Positions 46,001 through 56,205 of a stretch of 64,000 nt of DNA are shown here, piece after piece. The stretch spans positions 1 through 64,000 of the forward strand of contig CALFAY010000021.1 in NCBI GenBank assembly GCA_937944855.1, given 5' to 3'. Every line of letters starts with the position of its first letter. The stretch's first letter is position 1. Made by a program: the position numbers and the translations under genes. The notes under the pieces were generated by a model. The model saw nothing but the letters and a program-made list of their open reading frames with translations. It made no database searches and had not been told where the DNA came from. The DNA is from an uncultured Planctomycetota bacterium (GTDB taxonomy: Bacteria; Planctomycetota; Planctomycetia; Gemmatales; HRBIN36).

Positions 46001-46121
46001 CCCGTGCTCGGAGGGGGGAATCGTCACCGAGGCCGACTCGTTGGGTCAGTCCGCCCAGCAACAACGCCGCGCCACACGTCACGGCGGCCCATGCACCGCA
46101 CTGACTTCGCATCAAGAACAT
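43071..46121 (-). CDS. Very long Gln/Ala/Glu-rich coiled-coil protein
   Basis: A 1016-residue exported protein. A signal-like N-terminus (about 1-28) is followed by roughly 850 residues of almost continuous heptad-like helix rich in Gln, Ala, Glu, Arg and Leu, with little aromatic content. A Gln/Asn/Pro/Gly-rich low-complexity stretch covers about 880-950. The C-terminus carries a distinct conserved-looking motif around FIYLPPRQRDLIRQALGDKF and PEYASLIQQYYINIARG. It is probably a periplasmic spacer or fibre. It is the middle gene between the DUF4175-like protein and the toroid protein. GGGGGGAA precedes the ATG at 46121. Mechanism unknown. Confidence 0.72.
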   Translation of the reverse strand: MFLMRSQCGAWAAVTCGAALLLGGLTQRVGLGDDSPLRARDLSQQQERQKQVREETERTVRRLNTLLRVLVYHRLDAESEKRVLEEVSQTLHGLSREEMAEIIQRLQAAAEATDDAAAEKELGQAHRKHHEVLEKLRSLLARFDAVRSLEQAAERLEKTAEAQLQLHAKSLEATRTPLESRDPSRRFPRHPLQDQADKQNDLQRDVSNVFRQLDDLRSQLPPDHQERLRKAESLIYEQRIMDGMKEAAEHLRRREPQEAAKKQVKAAGDLHELARTLRPQRDRLSALREARHQVEQAIEKQERLLEVTEQQRRQADPQVAPQNRDKEALASALEQARNEMTARDARNLLRPHEKALADKVNEAGDLMREARQAMQRNDPDTAVRPQEQALNRLEEARRQLDELLAQEEKQQRDPLAALERARDNLERLLAEQKETRQKTVAAEAGKARESLPRLAQKQHDLAERTQALKEQPIPSADQTRDALQRSQEAMEKAAEALENRRGGEAVAQQDRAIKALEQAMDELNRQAAEMQQRREEIAKLEDAAKKLEELARQERNIAGDAAELAVQTGQDKAKPEERPGQVDPVTRQEGQDLARKQEDVRNQSRQLGQDLQQLVPQAAEQLAKAGDNMQKAREELQQPRFPEASREADEAADKLNQARKEVAKALQERQAREIADQAATLPREVQLANAARQVAKALEQTQDAVQSSEQAARPAQQANQNRAEQQPPSLAELQHDLARQARQANLNEAGRPADRAARDLEAGDLRQAIQNQRNALAQLQEAARSQNRGAENPSPNASPAAQLAQAQQQLLEATEQLARSQEANAGAEAALGQAQAQSPEGVRTPLSNARQNLQQAGQQLEQGRPGQANQAQQQAASQLRQALDTLNQALAQMGQAPGQPGQQPRATASAQQPNGQQANQQPGQQPGQQQANRGRQEQPNNQSEGNRVPDGSLNNADSRLKDAQGDGMFIYLPPRQRDLIRQALGDKFPPEYASLIQQYYINIARGKPADAPSEKK

Positions 46122-46254
46122 CCCATTCCCCCCTTTCCTGGCGGCAAGGGACTCAAAACGATGCCCTGCACTCAACTCAGTGTAACTGCGGAAAGTCCGC
46201 CTTGCATCCGCAAAATGGGGGCAAAACTTCCGTCACCGTCGGCGGCCGTGAGTT

Positions 46255-48267
46255 TCATGAATCGTCCGTTCCGGTAGGCACGGCCCGCTGACGCCGTTCC
46301 AGGTCCCGCAGCCGCCGTTCATGCTCCGCCTTGTTCAAAAGCCACTGCGTGAGTTCGAAGGGCGTGACAATCTGCTTGCGGCGGACTTCGGAGCGGCCCA
46401 GGCGGCGTTCTGGATCGAGATTGAAGTCCTCGACCTCGACGTAGAACTCAATGACGTCTCCGACGCGCAGCCCCAAGGCACCGACCTGGAAATCGAATCG
46501 TCCGCCGCCGTCCTGCCGTCCGGGCATGGCATTCGGATCGCGGGACGGCTCGGCGTAAAACTCGATCTGATCGTCCAGCCCGGAATTGACGAAGGCTCCT
46601 TGATTGCGATCGAATGGCCCGACACCATCTTCGACCTGCACGTCATCCAGGGGCAGGCGGAACCAGGCCGTGGGATTGTCCGGATCGTCTTTGCGAACGA
46701 TGCGGTAACGCAGCCTTGCCCGGCTCAGCCCGTAAGGATCGTGAGCGCGATAAGCGATGCGAACCTTGGCACCGCCGGGCGTCAATGGAATCGGCTTGCC
46801 CTCAACCTCGGTCTCGGCCGAGAGCGGCTCCCCCACAGCGGATACGAAATGCTCGGGCAGCAATTCGACGAAAGGCGGCTCATCGTGCCGCAGCGTCAGC
46901 CCGCGCCGCGGCGGATCGGCGTTGCGAAACCCGTAATGGTCTCGGACCACGATCCGATAGCCGGTTTCGCTTGGCCGCAGATCGAAGGTCGCTTCCCCCT
47001 CCAACTCTCCAGACAGGCGGACGGGGATGCGTCGGCGAACCCATTCCGGACCAAGTTCGTTCTGCGCCTCGGTGGTCAGAGTGCTTATGTTTGCCGATAG
47101 ATCAAGAGCCATCAGCCGAGGGTACAGGTCCCAGACGTTTCCCAGAGCGGTTGCAGGCGAAAGCAGACTGTGCATCGGCATCCACGCCAGCACTTCCGGG
47201 AGCGGATGGCCCAGTAGTTCGACGGTGGCTTCAGCGATCGGTTTCTGCGTCTCGAAGCGGATGCGGGCCGACGAACCGAAAAGCCCGGCGATCTCCCCGC
47301 GCGGCTGAGGCTGTTCGTAAGGGGAGCCGTCGGGACGAGTACCGACATAGCTGGGCAATTGCACCCAGGCTTCCTGGTTGCGTACCACGGGCCGCGGCTC
47401 GAAGCGAACACGGCCGGGCGTATTCGTTCGGCCGTCGCCCAGCCAGGCCCGATAATGGAAGTCGGTAGTCGTGGCGGGCACCGTGGCTTCGAAAACGGCT
47501 TCCCGATCCGAAGCCAGGTGAGCCGGGCGGAGGAGGATTTCCTCCGTTTCCCTGTCGTCGAAATAGAGTCGGACCCTGCCGCGGGATGGCCAGCCCCACG
47601 GCGTCGGTTCGCGCTGCACCTGAAAGCGAAGGGTCACGGTTTCTCCGCTGGGCCAGACCTCCGGCGTGACCGACGCCAGACGGATCGAACGCGGAATGGA
47701 AATGTCGGCCAGGAACTGTCGGCGAGCCAGCACAGCCAGCGTCTCCGGGCCGGTCATCAAGAGGGCTACACCGATCACGGCCAACACGCCGAGAGCGAGT
47801 CGGCCGCTCCAACGCAGTCGGCTGGTGTCGGCCAGGTCGGCCAGGTTCAGGGGACGAATCTGCGCTTCGGTTTCTTGAGTTGTGACGGCGATCAAGGCAG
47901 GCGACATGCCGCTGACATCGGCATTTCTGCGATGGAATTGCACCGTCGAGATCAGCCGATGGGTCAGGTCGGGAATACGCTCCTCCACCCACAACGCCAA
48001 TCGCTCGTTGCTCAAATCCCTCAGCAGAGGCATGAACACAAAAACCACGAGAAGCCCGCCCCACAAAACCGCCTGACCGATCAGAAGAGCGAGGCGCAGA
48101 CCGAACGGAGTTTCCTGAAAGCGGTCAGCCGACCAGTCGATGCTGCACGCCAGAAAGAATACCACCACGGCCAAGGCCACAAACTGGGTCAGCCCCCAGA
48201 GCAGGGCCAGAAATCTCTCTCGGCGTCGCAAGGCGGCCAATTGACGACGAATAACCGGCGGGATCAT
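46255..48267 (-). CDS. DUF4175-like membrane-anchored protein
   Basis: A 670-residue protein. The N-terminus is basic and then has two closely spaced membrane segments (about 20-45 and 60-80), a short loop and a third segment near 153-172. The rest (about 190-620) is a large extracytoplasmic region of beta-rich modules with many conserved Pro/Arg/Tyr turns. It ends in a basic helical tail (QWLLNKAEHERRLRDLERR). It matches the architecture of planctomycete DUF4175-like proteins. It is the first gene of a minus-strand trio; 133 bp separate it from the coiled-coil gene. Function unknown; an envelope role is inferred. Confidence 0.68.
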   Translation of the reverse strand: MIPPVIRRQLAALRRRERFLALLWGLTQFVALAVVVFFLACSIDWSADRFQETPFGLRLALLIGQAVLWGGLLVVFVFMPLLRDLSNERLALWVEERIPDLTHRLISTVQFHRRNADVSGMSPALIAVTTQETEAQIRPLNLADLADTSRLRWSGRLALGVLAVIGVALLMTGPETLAVLARRQFLADISIPRSIRLASVTPEVWPSGETVTLRFQVQREPTPWGWPSRGRVRLYFDDRETEEILLRPAHLASDREAVFEATVPATTTDFHYRAWLGDGRTNTPGRVRFEPRPVVRNQEAWVQLPSYVGTRPDGSPYEQPQPRGEIAGLFGSSARIRFETQKPIAEATVELLGHPLPEVLAWMPMHSLLSPATALGNVWDLYPRLMALDLSANISTLTTEAQNELGPEWVRRRIPVRLSGELEGEATFDLRPSETGYRIVVRDHYGFRNADPPRRGLTLRHDEPPFVELLPEHFVSAVGEPLSAETEVEGKPIPLTPGGAKVRIAYRAHDPYGLSRARLRYRIVRKDDPDNPTAWFRLPLDDVQVEDGVGPFDRNQGAFVNSGLDDQIEFYAEPSRDPNAMPGRQDGGGRFDFQVGALGLRVGDVIEFYVEVEDFNLDPERRLGRSEVRRKQIVTPFELTQWLLNKAEHERRLRDLERRQRAVPTGTDDS

Positions 48268-48312
48268 CGCAGGGCCACGTCCTCACAAGGTCGATACCCG
48301 AGCAGATTCGTT

Positions 48313-48318
48313 TATAAT
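48313..48318 (+). promoter_or_regulatory. Consensus -10 element before the gamma-glutamyltransferase gene
   Basis: A perfect TATAAT lies 18 bases before the ATG at 48337. No good -35 hexamer is present at 16-18 bases spacing, so the promoter assignment is tentative. Confidence 0.3.
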
Positions 48319-48336
48319 ACCGGATCTTGATTCGTG

Positions 48337-50169
48337 ATGGGAAACGCTGCCATGCTTTCGCGTGCCGCTGCCTTCATTCCGTTAGGCTTGCTCAGCATCA
48401 TGATTCCGTTTTCCGAAGCCCTGCCGCACCCGATGAGCGAATTCAACCAGCCCCCGGAACCGGGGCAGATCCCCGTCTATCAGCCCAAGGCGGTGGTGAC
48501 GCGCAACGGCATGGTCAGTGCGGCTCACCCGCTGGCGGCGCGGATCGGGGTCGCAATCCTGCGGCAAGGCGGCAATGCCGTCGATGCGATGGTAGCCGTG
48601 CAGATGGCCCTCAACGTCGTCGAGCCGCAGTCGTCGGGCATCGGCGGCGGCTGTTTCATTCTCTTCTACGACGCCGCTCAGCGTCGCGTCTATTGTCTGG
48701 ATGGGCGAGAGGAAGTCCCTGCCGGGGCGCGACGGAGCGACTTCCTCAATGCTCAAGGCCGGGTCGTCGAAGACGATCTGACCGGCGGAGCAGCGGTGGG
48801 CGTGCCGGGCACTCCCGCAGCCATGTGGGAAGCCCATCGCCGCTGGGGCAAGCTGTCGTGGCAGACGGTGCTGGAACCGGCCATCCGCCTGGCCGAGGAC
48901 GGCATCGGCATCACGCCCCGCCTCCGCCAGAGCATCGGCCTCAATCGCAGCCGGTTCCTTCGCTTTCCCACCTCCCGCCGCATCTTCCTCAAACCCGACG
49001 GAAGCGTACCGGAAATCGGCGAAGTGCTTCGACAGCATGATCTCGCCCGCACCTTGCGGCTTCTGTCCCAGCATGGACCGGCTGTGTTCTACGAGGGCGA
49101 AATCGCTCGGGACATCGTTCGCACCGTGCAAAATGCTCCGTACCGTCCGGGCAAATTGAGCCTCGACGATCTGAAACGCTACCGGGTCGTGGAGCGGGAG
49201 CCGATCCGATTCAGCTATCGGGGCCAGGAGATCGTCAGCGTCCCTCCGCCGTCGTCGGGGGGCCTTACCCTCGGATTGATGCTCGGCATCCTGGAGCAAA
49301 GCCCCATCGCTTCGTGCCGCCCGGGAAGCGTGGAAGAAGCAGACTTGCTGGCTCGAGCCGGAGCAGCCTCCTTCGCAGATCGCAATGCTTATCTCGGCGA
49401 TCAGGACTGGAACCCGGACATTCCGATGCGTCGCCTGCTCGATCCCGACTACGTTCAAGAACGCGCCAAGATCGCCCTGAGCCACAAGCCCGGTAAGCCC
49501 TTTGAACCGGGTCTATTGATCGAAGGTCGTTTCCAGGCGAGCGAGAATCCGCGCGAAGGGCAACACACCACCCACTTCAGCATCGTGGACGCTCAGCGAA
49601 ACGTCATCGCCTGCACGACCACCATCGAACACGGCATGGGTTGCGCCGTGGTGGTCGAAAACCGCGGCTTCCTGCTCAACAACGAACTGACTGATTTCGA
49701 CCTCGACCGGGAAAGCGGACCCAATGCTCTCGATCCAACCCCGCGTCCCCGACGGACCGCGCTGGACGCTCCGGAATCGGTCGGGGGCAAGCGTCCTCGC
49801 AGCAGCATGACGCCGGTGATCGTGTTCAAAAACGGAGAGCCGTACATCACTGTCGGTTCTCCCGGGGGAGTGCAAATCATCGGCATCGTCGGCCAAGTAC
49901 TTGTCAACTTGCTCGATCACAAAATGGATATGCAGCAGGCGATCAACGCACCCCGTTTGAGCAGCCGCAACGGTCCCGCTGGTTTGGAGGTGCTGTATCC
50001 CCAGCGGCGTCAGCTAGTCCGGGAATTAGAACAACGCGGCTGGCAGATCGAACCGCTTCAGCCGCTTTTCGATACCTGGGGCAGCGCTCACGGCATCCGG
50101 ATACGCAGCGACGGCACCCTCGAGGGCGGGGCCGATCCCCGCCGCGAAGGTGCCGTCCGCGGTTGGTAG
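48337..50169 (+). CDS. ggt: Gamma-glutamyltranspeptidase
   Basis: A 610-residue exported N-terminal-nucleophile hydrolase that cleaves gamma-glutamyl bonds of glutathione and related peptides. A signal peptide (about 1-30) is followed by the large subunit. The self-cleavage site is before Thr411 in QHTTHFSIVD, the catalytic nucleophile. Gly-rich SSGIGGGCFILF near 99-110 and SVGGKRPRSSMTPVIV and GSPGGVQIIG in the small subunit are typical. All expected motifs are in order. Start choices are GTG 48334, ATG 48337 and ATG 48352; 48337 is used. Glutathione breakdown or transfer in the periplasm is the likely role. Confidence 0.92.
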   Translation: MGNAAMLSRAAAFIPLGLLSIMIPFSEALPHPMSEFNQPPEPGQIPVYQPKAVVTRNGMVSAAHPLAARIGVAILRQGGNAVDAMVAVQMALNVVEPQSSGIGGGCFILFYDAAQRRVYCLDGREEVPAGARRSDFLNAQGRVVEDDLTGGAAVGVPGTPAAMWEAHRRWGKLSWQTVLEPAIRLAEDGIGITPRLRQSIGLNRSRFLRFPTSRRIFLKPDGSVPEIGEVLRQHDLARTLRLLSQHGPAVFYEGEIARDIVRTVQNAPYRPGKLSLDDLKRYRVVEREPIRFSYRGQEIVSVPPPSSGGLTLGLMLGILEQSPIASCRPGSVEEADLLARAGAASFADRNAYLGDQDWNPDIPMRRLLDPDYVQERAKIALSHKPGKPFEPGLLIEGRFQASENPREGQHTTHFSIVDAQRNVIACTTTIEHGMGCAVVVENRGFLLNNELTDFDLDRESGPNALDPTPRPRRTALDAPESVGGKRPRSSMTPVIVFKNGEPYITVGSPGGVQIIGIVGQVLVNLLDHKMDMQQAINAPRLSSRNGPAGLEVLYPQRRQLVRELEQRGWQIEPLQPLFDTWGSAHGIRIRSDGTLEGGADPRREGAVRGW

Positions 50170-50175
50170 ATCGAA

Positions 50176-52119
50176 TTACTTCTTGACCTCGAACTCGGCG
50201 TCGATCACGTCATCCTTGCCTTTGTCCTGGGCGGAACCGTCGCCGGTCGTTCCCGCCCCCGCACCGGCAGCCTTGTAGAGATGCTGCGCCATGGCGTGGG
50301 TGGCCTGTTCGACATCGGCAATGGCCTGCTTGATCGCCGCAGTGTCCTCGCCCTTGGCCTTCTCCCGCAAGCGTTCCAAGGCCCGATTGATCGAATCCCG
50401 GTCGCTGGAACTGAGCTTGGAGCCATGCTCCTTGAGCATCTTTTCGACCTGGTATTCCAGGTTGTTCGCCTGGTTGCGGGCTTCGGCCAGTTCGCGGCGG
50501 CGCCGGTCCTCGGCCGCGTGAGCCTCGGCCTCCTTGCGCATCCGGTCGATCTCGGCTTGCGTCAGGCCGCTGGAGCTTTCAATGCGGATCTTCTGCTCCT
50601 TGCCGGTACCCAAATCCCGGGCCGACACGTTCAGGATTCCGTTCTTGTCGATGTCGAAAGTCACCTCGATTTGCGGCACGCCTCGCGGTGCCGGCGGGAT
50701 GCCGTCGAGGTTGAACATGCCAAGCAGGCGGTTGTCGGCGGCCATCTCCCGCTCGCCCTGGTAAACCTTGATCGTGACCGACGGCTGATTGTCCTCGGCC
50801 GTCGAGAAGATCTGCTTCTTGGTCGTCGGGATGGTGGTGTTGCGTTCGATGAGCCGGGTCATGACACCGCCCAGCGTCTCGATGCCCAGCGAGAGCGGCG
50901 TCACATCCAGGAGCAGCACTTCCGCCTTGCTGCCCAAAAGCAGTTGAGCGCCTTGGATGGCGGCACCGACCGCGACCACTTCATCCGGATTGACACCCTT
51001 GTGCCCTTCCTTGCCGAAGATCTCCCGGACCAGCGCCTGGATCCGCGGCACCCGTGTCATGCCGCCCACCAGCACCACTTCGTCAATGTCCCGCGGACTG
51101 AGCTTGGCGTCCCGCAGGGCCTGCTCGACTGGCTTGCGGCAACGTTCGACCAGATGCTCCGTCAGTTGCTCGAACTTCGAGCGGGTGATGGTCATCTGGA
51201 GATGCTTGGCTCCCGTGGCGTCAGCGGTGATGAAGGGCAAGTTGATGTCGGTCTGCTGCTGTTGGGACAGGTCCTTCTTGGCCCGCTCGGCGGCCTCCTT
51301 GAGCCGTTGCATCGCCATCGGGTCGCGACGCAGATCTATGCCGTGCTCCTTGCGGAACTCGTCGGCAATGTAGTTGATGAGCACTTCGTCCCAGTCGTCG
51401 CCGCCCAGGTGGGTGTCGCCGTTGACGGCCTTGACCATGAAGGTGCCGTCGGCCACCTCCAGGATCGAAATGTCGAAGGTGCCGCCGCCCAGGTCGAAGA
51501 CGGCAATCTTCTCGTTCTTCTTCTTCTCCAGACCGTAGGCCAGTGCGGCAGCGGTCGGCTCGTTGATGATGCGCATACGCTGTCGGACCCGCTTGCCAGT
51601 GGCCGGGTCTTCCAGCTCCCACTCCGGATCGAAGCCGGCGATCTCGGCGGCGTCGATGGTCGCCTGTCGCTGCGCGTCGTTGAAGTAGGCCGGGACGGTG
51701 ATGACCGCCTTGCGAACCTTATGTCCCAGGTAATTCTCGGCGGCTTCCTTGAGCTTGCGGAGGATCATCGCCGAGATCTCCGGCGGGGTATATTCCTTGT
51801 CGCCGACCTTGACTTTGACCAGCTCGGTCGGACCGCCGACGACGGTGTAAGGAACCAGCTTCTCCTCGGCCTCGACTTCGTTATGCCGACGACCCATGAA
51901 GCGCTTGATGGAATAGATCGTCCGCTTCGGGTTGGTGATCGCCTGGCGCTTGGCTGGGTCGCCGACCAGGATCTCGCCTTTGTCGGTGAAGGCGACCACG
52001 CTAGGCGTCAGGCGGTTGCCTTCCTGATTAGGGATGACTTTGACTTCATTACCTTCCATGACGGCAACGACGGAGTTCGTTGTACCAAGGTCGATGCCGA
52101 TGATTTTCTCTTCAGCCAT
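50176..52119 (-). CDS. dnaK: Molecular chaperone DnaK (Hsp70)
   Basis: A 647-residue ATP-dependent chaperone. The nucleotide-binding domain starts [18 protein letters not shown] and includes [17 protein letters not shown] and [17 protein letters not shown]. The substrate domain has [18 protein letters not shown]. The lid ends in the acidic-to-basic tail [11 protein letters not shown], of DnaK type rather than HscA. AAGGAGAA lies before the ATG at 52119; an upstream frame would add only seven residues. No grpE or dnaJ is adjacent, and no CIRCE element is seen upstream. It may be one of several Hsp70 paralogues. Confidence 0.96.
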   Translation of the reverse strand: MAEEKIIGIDLGTTNSVVAVMEGNEVKVIPNQEGNRLTPSVVAFTDKGEILVGDPAKRQAITNPKRTIYSIKRFMGRRHNEVEAEEKLVPYTVVGGPTELVKVKVGDKEYTPPEISAMILRKLKEAAENYLGHKVRKAVITVPAYFNDAQRQATIDAAEIAGFDPEWELEDPATGKRVRQRMRIINEPTAAALAYGLEKKKNEKIAVFDLGGGTFDISILEVADGTFMVKAVNGDTHLGGDDWDEVLINYIADEFRKEHGIDLRRDPMAMQRLKEAAERAKKDLSQQQQTDINLPFITADATGAKHLQMTITRSKFEQLTEHLVERCRKPVEQALRDAKLSPRDIDEVVLVGGMTRVPRIQALVREIFGKEGHKGVNPDEVVAVGAAIQGAQLLLGSKAEVLLLDVTPLSLGIETLGGVMTRLIERNTTIPTTKKQIFSTAEDNQPSVTIKVYQGEREMAADNRLLGMFNLDGIPPAPRGVPQIEVTFDIDKNGILNVSARDLGTGKEQKIRIESSSGLTQAEIDRMRKEAEAHAAEDRRRRELAEARNQANNLEYQVEKMLKEHGSKLSSSDRDSINRALERLREKAKGEDTAAIKQAIADVEQATHAMAQHLYKAAGAGAGTTGDGSAQDKGKDDVIDAEFEVKK

Positions 52120-52614
52120 AGTGACGTTCTCCTTAAGCAACGGACGCGATCAGGCGGGACTGAAGTTTTGCAGAGCACATTCTACTCAGAAAACGGTCTG
52201 CTAACTCGATCTGGGAGATGCAGAGCTTGCCCCCGCGGGGCATTTCACTTATCTGCCTCGTCCCAGACAACGAAATTCCCCATGACCGGGCTTACTTTGG
52301 AGCAATCTTTATGCCACTAAGTGTCTAGGGCAATATCACGAATACAAGACGTTGATTGGTAACACCTTATGTCCATATTCCGGTGCTCCAACCTGGGCCG
52401 CGAAGGCCACAAAACGCCAAAGTGACAGGAACGCCTCGCCGGACCATCCTGACTTGTTGTCATAATGGCAGTTTCCGGTGTGAGCTGACACTCCGAACCG
52501 CGCTTGGGAACATGTCTTAAGTAGCGGAAGCTCAAGCTGTTTGATTGACGCGGCTTTTCGCGGTGAGTAAAGTACAAGCAATTCCAAGGTCTGCCCCGCA
52601 AGCGAGATATATCC
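52120..52614. other. Divergent control region of dnaK and pheA
   Basis: A 495-bp spacer with no gene on either strand. It contains the putative pheA promoter near its right end. On the dnaK side no CIRCE element or sigma-32-like site was found. Confidence 0.5.
52545..52573 (+). promoter_or_regulatory. Putative promoter of pheA
   Basis: TTGACG at 52545-52550, a 17-base spacer and TAAAGT at 52568-52573 form a sigma-70-like pair about 40 bases before the pheA ATG. Confidence 0.4.
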
Positions 52615-53739
<1,125 letters not shown>

Positions 53740-53846
53740 CCGCGACGGCAGTAGCGGGTGGTCTCCCCGTGTCGTCAGGCGACGGCAGCCAGCCCCAGGG
53801 TGCCTGCCCCAGGCTGGATTCAACGGAAACATGACGGGTTTTCTCC

Positions 53847-54863
53847 ATGATCATCGTACTCAAACCGGGTGCCGGACAGACGGAAATCGACCACATTCTT
53901 CAACGCATCGCCGAGTTGGGGCTGAAGGCCCACCTGAGCCGGGGCGAACAGCGGACCATCATCGGCGTCATCGGCGACGAGAGCAAGTTGCAGGCCCAAC
54001 CGCTCCAGGCCATCCCCGGCGTCGAACAGGTGTTGCCGATCCTCAAACCGTTCAAGCTGGCCAGTCGGGAGTTGAAGCGGGAAGACACGGTCGTCCAAGT
54101 GGGCCGGGTCCGCATCGGCGGCGGCTCGCTGGCCATGATCGCTGGTCCGTGCGCCGTCGAGAGCTATGAGATCCTCGACCAGATCGCCTCTCGGGTCAAA
54201 GCTGCCGGGGCGAACCTCCTCCGCGGCGGAGCGTTCAAGCCCAGGACCAGCCCGTACAGCTTCCAGGGCTTGGGGGAGGAAGGTCTGAGGATCCTCCGCG
54301 ACGTCGGCCGCAAGTACGACATGCCGGTCGTGACCGAAGTCATGGATCCACGCCAGGTCGAGCTGGTGGACAGCTACGCCGACATGTTCCAGATCGGCGC
54401 CCGCAACATGCAGAACTTCGACCTGCTCAAGGAAGTCGGGCACACCCGAAAGCCCGTGTTGCTCAAGCGCGGCATGAGTGCCAGCGTCAAGGATCTGCTC
54501 ATGTCGGCGGAGTACATCCTTTCCGAAGGCAACCCGGCGGTGGTGCTGTGCGAACGGGGCGTGCGGTCGTTCGAGGAATCGACGCGCAACATGTTGGACC
54601 TCAGCGCCGTGCCCAATGTGAAAGGCCAGAGTCATCTGCCAATCCTCGTCGATCCCAGCCACGCCACGGGACGACCGGACCTGATCCCGGCCATGGCCCG
54701 GGCCGCGGTGGCGGCGGGGGCGGACGGCGTGCATATCGAAGTGCATTCCTGTCCCGAAAAGGCCCTCTCGGACGGCCCGCAAGCCCTGTTGCCCGACCAG
54801 TATGCCGCCTTGATGCGGGACCTGCGTCGCCTGGCCGAGGTCGTGGGGAAAACGCTAGCCTAG
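53847..54863 (+). CDS. 3-deoxy-7-phosphoheptulonate synthase (type I beta, with N-terminal regulatory domain)
   Basis: A 338-residue enzyme condensing phosphoenolpyruvate and erythrose 4-phosphate, the entry to the shikimate pathway. An N-terminal ferredoxin-like domain (about 1-70) precedes the TIM barrel, as in the Thermotoga-type AroF. The barrel carries [45 protein letters not shown] and [13 protein letters not shown]. The Cys/His/Glu/Asp metal-site residues expected of the family are present. It follows pheA. The symbol is left open between aroF and aroG because families differ in usage. Confidence 0.94.
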   Translation: MIIVLKPGAGQTEIDHILQRIAELGLKAHLSRGEQRTIIGVIGDESKLQAQPLQAIPGVEQVLPILKPFKLASRELKREDTVVQVGRVRIGGGSLAMIAGPCAVESYEILDQIASRVKAAGANLLRGGAFKPRTSPYSFQGLGEEGLRILRDVGRKYDMPVVTEVMDPRQVELVDSYADMFQIGARNMQNFDLLKEVGHTRKPVLLKRGMSASVKDLLMSAEYILSEGNPAVVLCERGVRSFEESTRNMLDLSAVPNVKGQSHLPILVDPSHATGRPDLIPAMARAAVAAGADGVHIEVHSCPEKALSDGPQALLPDQYAALMRDLRRLAEVVGKTLA

Positions 54864-55372
54864 CGAACCCGAAACTTCGCCTGTAGCATGGCCGCGCAAC
54901 CTTTTTCACCGCGCACCTGGGATTTGCTTGTCCGTTTCGCTGACGTGTTGCAACCCCTTTTGACAAAACGAGATAACACGTTTCTCAGTGCTGGCGCAAC
55001 AATGCGCGCGCAACATAATTCCGCGCAACATTTCACGCCTTGCGACAGCGACCGATGGTGCTGAAAGGCCAACCCCGTTCCCTGGTACCAGCCCGGCGTT
55101 GTTGCGCAACATTTTTAGAGAGGGACCGTGATACCCAACGTCTTCGACCTGACTTCGCTCGGCGCGCACCATCAGCGCTCTGGCACTGGGGCCATCACTG
55201 AGCTTAGCCCGTAATCGTTCGACGTGTCAGCGTCAGTAGTTCACCCGGCGGCATGGTTGGAGAGTCCGCTTTTCTCTGCCCGGCCAGAATTCCGAACCGC
55301 TCTGGGACGGGCTGACAGGCTCCGCGGGAGTCGGTAAACTGATACGGCACAGCCATCCGAAGGAAGACATCC
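54864..55372. other. Intergenic region with GCGCAAC repeats before tpiA
   Basis: A 509-bp stretch with no convincing gene. It is marked by five copies of GCGCAAC, one within a perfect GTTGCGCAAC palindrome. It probably contains the tpiA promoter, but I could not place it. Confidence 0.5.
54894..55110 (+). repeat. Five GCGCAAC repeats, last one palindromic
   Basis: GCGCAAC occurs at 54894, 54994, 55008, 55023 and 55104. Three copies lie 14-15 bases apart. The last is part of the 10-base palindrome GTTGCGCAAC (55101-55110). Several copies continue as CAACA or CAACAT. It could be a cluster of protein-binding sites or a decayed repeat. Confidence 0.55.
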
Positions 55373-56137
55373 ATGCGTAAACCATTCGTTGCCGGCAATT
55401 GGAAGATGAACACCACGGCGGCGTCGGCGGAATGCCTGGCCGAGGCATTGGTGCAAAAGATCGGCCATCAGGACCGCGTCGAAGTCGCCGTCTGTCCGCC
55501 GTTTCCGTACCTGTTCCGCGTCGCTGCCAAATTGGCCGGGAGCCGGATCGCTCTGGGAGCGCAGAACTGTCATCCAGACAACCGCGGAGCATTCACCGGG
55601 GAAGTCAGCCCGATGATGCTGGTGGACGCGGGCTGTAAATGGGTGATCGTCGGCCACAGCGAACGGCGGCATCTGCTCGGCGAGAAGGACGACTTTATCC
55701 ATCGGAAGTTGGTCGGGGCCTTGCTAGCCAACCTGCACGTCATCCTCTGCGTCGGCGAAACCCTGGATCAGCGACGTTCCAACCAGACGGAAACCATCGT
55801 GGAGACCCAGTTAGCGGGCAGCTTGGAATCCATTTCATCCGATCAGCTGGCTCGGGTGGTCATTGCTTATGAGCCGGTGTGGGCGATCGGCACGGGCCAG
55901 AACGCCACACCCGATCAGGCCGAGAAAGTCCATCAGTTCATCCGTGGCTGGTTGGACGGCCAATTCGGCGAAACAGCGGCAGCCTGCACTCGGATCGTGT
56001 ACGGCGGCAGTGTCAATTCCGGCAACGCTGCGGGCCTGCTTCAGCAGCCCAACGTGGACGGAGCCTTGGTCGGCGGGGCGAGCTTGAATGCCGACGAATT
56101 CGCCGCCATCGTCAACACCGCCGGCGCGGTCAAGTAA
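55373..56137 (+). CDS. tpiA: Triosephosphate isomerase
   Basis: A 254-residue TIM-barrel enzyme interconverting dihydroxyacetone phosphate and glyceraldehyde 3-phosphate in glycolysis. Active-site residues Lys11 (AGNWKMN), His95 (VGHSERR) and Glu167 (AYEPVWAIGTG) are all present, with the phosphate-binding GGSVNSGNA and VGGASLNAD loops. Length is standard. It follows a repeat-bearing intergenic region and precedes the exported globin gene by 68 bp. Confidence 0.97.
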   Translation: MRKPFVAGNWKMNTTAASAECLAEALVQKIGHQDRVEVAVCPPFPYLFRVAAKLAGSRIALGAQNCHPDNRGAFTGEVSPMMLVDAGCKWVIVGHSERRHLLGEKDDFIHRKLVGALLANLHVILCVGETLDQRRSNQTETIVETQLAGSLESISSDQLARVVIAYEPVWAIGTGQNATPDQAEKVHQFIRGWLDGQFGETAAACTRIVYGGSVNSGNAAGLLQQPNVDGALVGGASLNADEFAAIVNTAGAVK

Positions 56138-56205
56138 CTGACCAATTGCCTTTCCGCTCGGGAGGGGCTGGGGCGAGGGAAATTCACCGTCACAAGGAAA
56201 GGGCC

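Noticed and set aside
52120-52200. CIRCE element or heat-shock promoter before dnaK
   Set aside because: No TTAGCACTC-N9-GAGTGCTAA-like sequence is present.
50281-52320. 679-codon open frame antisense to dnaK
   Set aside because: It mirrors the dnaK coding strand in a GC-rich genome and its product shows no independent domain; DnaK itself is certain.
53789-53817. CCAGCC/GGCTGG hairpin between pheA and the DAHP synthase gene as terminator
   Set aside because: No T-run follows and the stem is interrupted.
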